From positions 1-5,697 of the forward strand of contig JACCUL010000020.1 of NCBI GenBank assembly GCA_013811855.1: DNA of 5,697 nucleotides, given 5' to 3'. Below the pieces are notes generated by a model. It ran no database searches. It had not been told where the DNA came from and was given only the letters and a program-made list of their open reading frames with translations. This stretch comes from Acidimicrobiia bacterium (GTDB lineage Bacteria > Actinomycetota > Acidimicrobiia > Acidimicrobiales > Ilumatobacteraceae). Positions within the stretch are counted from its first letter, which is position 1. Each line of letters opens with the position of its first letter. Shown here piece after piece: positions 5,345 to 5,697 of the stretch. Both the position numbers and the translations under genes were made by a program.

Positions 5345-5697
5345 GTGTCCGGCGCTCCTGATCCGCTGGCGTCCGCGCTGCGCGAGGTCGTCGGAGACGC
5401 GCACGTCCTCACCGATCCCGACACGACGGCGTCGTTCGCCGTCGACTGGACCGGACGCTTCCGCGGCGAGGCTCGCCTCGTGGTCCGTCCCGCTGACACG
5501 CTCCAAACCGCCGAAGTGCTGCGACGGTGCTCGGCGGCAGGCGCCGCGGTCGTGCCCCAGGGCGGCAACACCGGTCTCGTCGGCGGCGGCGTGCCGCGGG
5601 AGCGACCGATGGTCGTGTTGTCGACGCGACGGCTCACCGATTCCGGACCGGTCGACGCCGGGGCTCACCAGGTGACGCTCGGCGCAGGGGTCACGCT
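5345..5697 (+). CDS. FAD-binding oxidoreductase, D-2-hydroxyglutarate dehydrogenase-like (N-terminal part)
   Basis: An open frame starts at GTG 5345, 3 bases after the thioesterase stop, and runs off the window end without a stop (117 codons plus two bases). It is the start of an FAD-linked oxidase of the VAO/PCMH fold (FAD_binding_4 domain). The sequence DWTGRFRG (34-41) is followed by VVRPADTLQTAEVLRRC (46-62), and the FAD-pyrophosphate loop is VVPQGGNTGLVGGGVP (69-84). The PQGGNTG-[LM]-VGG form is shared with D-2-hydroxyglutarate dehydrogenase and related D-2-hydroxyacid dehydrogenases, which pass electrons to ETF or a quinone. Full-length relatives are about 450-480 residues, so roughly a quarter is present and the substrate-binding C-terminus is missing. 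The spacing implies co-transcription and coupling with the two genes upstream. Glycolate oxidase GlcD-like enzymes are the main alternative; the dehydrogenase class is well supported and the substrate is not. Confidence 0.85.
   Translation, partial: MSGAPDPLASALREVVGDAHVLTDPDTTASFAVDWTGRFRGEARLVVRPADTLQTAEVLRRCSAAGAAVVPQGGNTGLVGGGVPRERPMVVLSTRRLTDSGPVDAGAHQVTLGAGVT

Noticed and set aside
4307..5668. A 453-codon minus-strand frame opposite the thioesterase and FAD oxidoreductase genes.
   Set aside because: Same shadow composition; it conflicts with three well-supported plus-strand frames.

Overview
The window is very GC-rich. Codon third positions are almost all G or C, GTG starts are common, and two genes appear to be transcribed from leaderless TAnnnT promoters. 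This points to an actinobacterium. The mix of proteins (squalene-cyclase-like toroid protein, YbjT-type SDR-DUF2867 protein, LarA homolog, acyl-CoA thioesterase, FAD-linked dehydrogenase) would fit an Acidimicrobiia/Ilumatobacter-like lineage, but that placement is inference and cannot be settled from the sequence alone.

Layout. Bases 1-54 hold the first 18 codons of a gene running left off the window on the minus strand, with a good ribosome binding site at 62-68. Bases 55-525 are an intergenic region in which I see no convincing gene. It has a 13-bp inverted repeat (97-109/150-162) just upstream of the minus gene and, at its right end, a leaderless-type -10 element (514-519). Four complete or nearly complete plus-strand genes follow, plus the start of a fifth. 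They are a squalene-cyclase-like alpha-toroid protein (526-1476), a YbjT-like SDR with a C-terminal DUF2867 domain (1579-3084), a LarA/DUF2088 nickel-pincer-type isomerase homolog (3279-4529), a double-hotdog acyl-CoA thioesterase-like protein (4535-5341), and the N-terminus of a D-2-hydroxyglutarate-dehydrogenase-like FAD oxidoreductase (5345 to the end).

The last three genes are separated by only 5 and 3 bases, so they very probably form one operon, with a leaderless-type promoter at 3266-3271. Together they suggest 2-hydroxy acid metabolism: release of an acid from CoA, change of its alpha-carbon configuration by a LarA-type enzyme, and FAD-linked oxidation of the D form. This route is a hypothesis from gene content and order.

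Two structured intergenic elements stand out. At 1494-1545 two perfect inverted repeats (12 bp and 10 bp) interleave in a-b-a'-b' order, so their hairpins largely exclude each other. At 3094-3224 a 13-bp perfect terminal inverted repeat (16 bp with one bulge) bounds about 98 bases and looks like a MITE-like or dispersed repeat. These two elements and the LarA operon are the items most worth following up. I see no tRNA, rRNA, CRISPR array, transposase gene or integrase.
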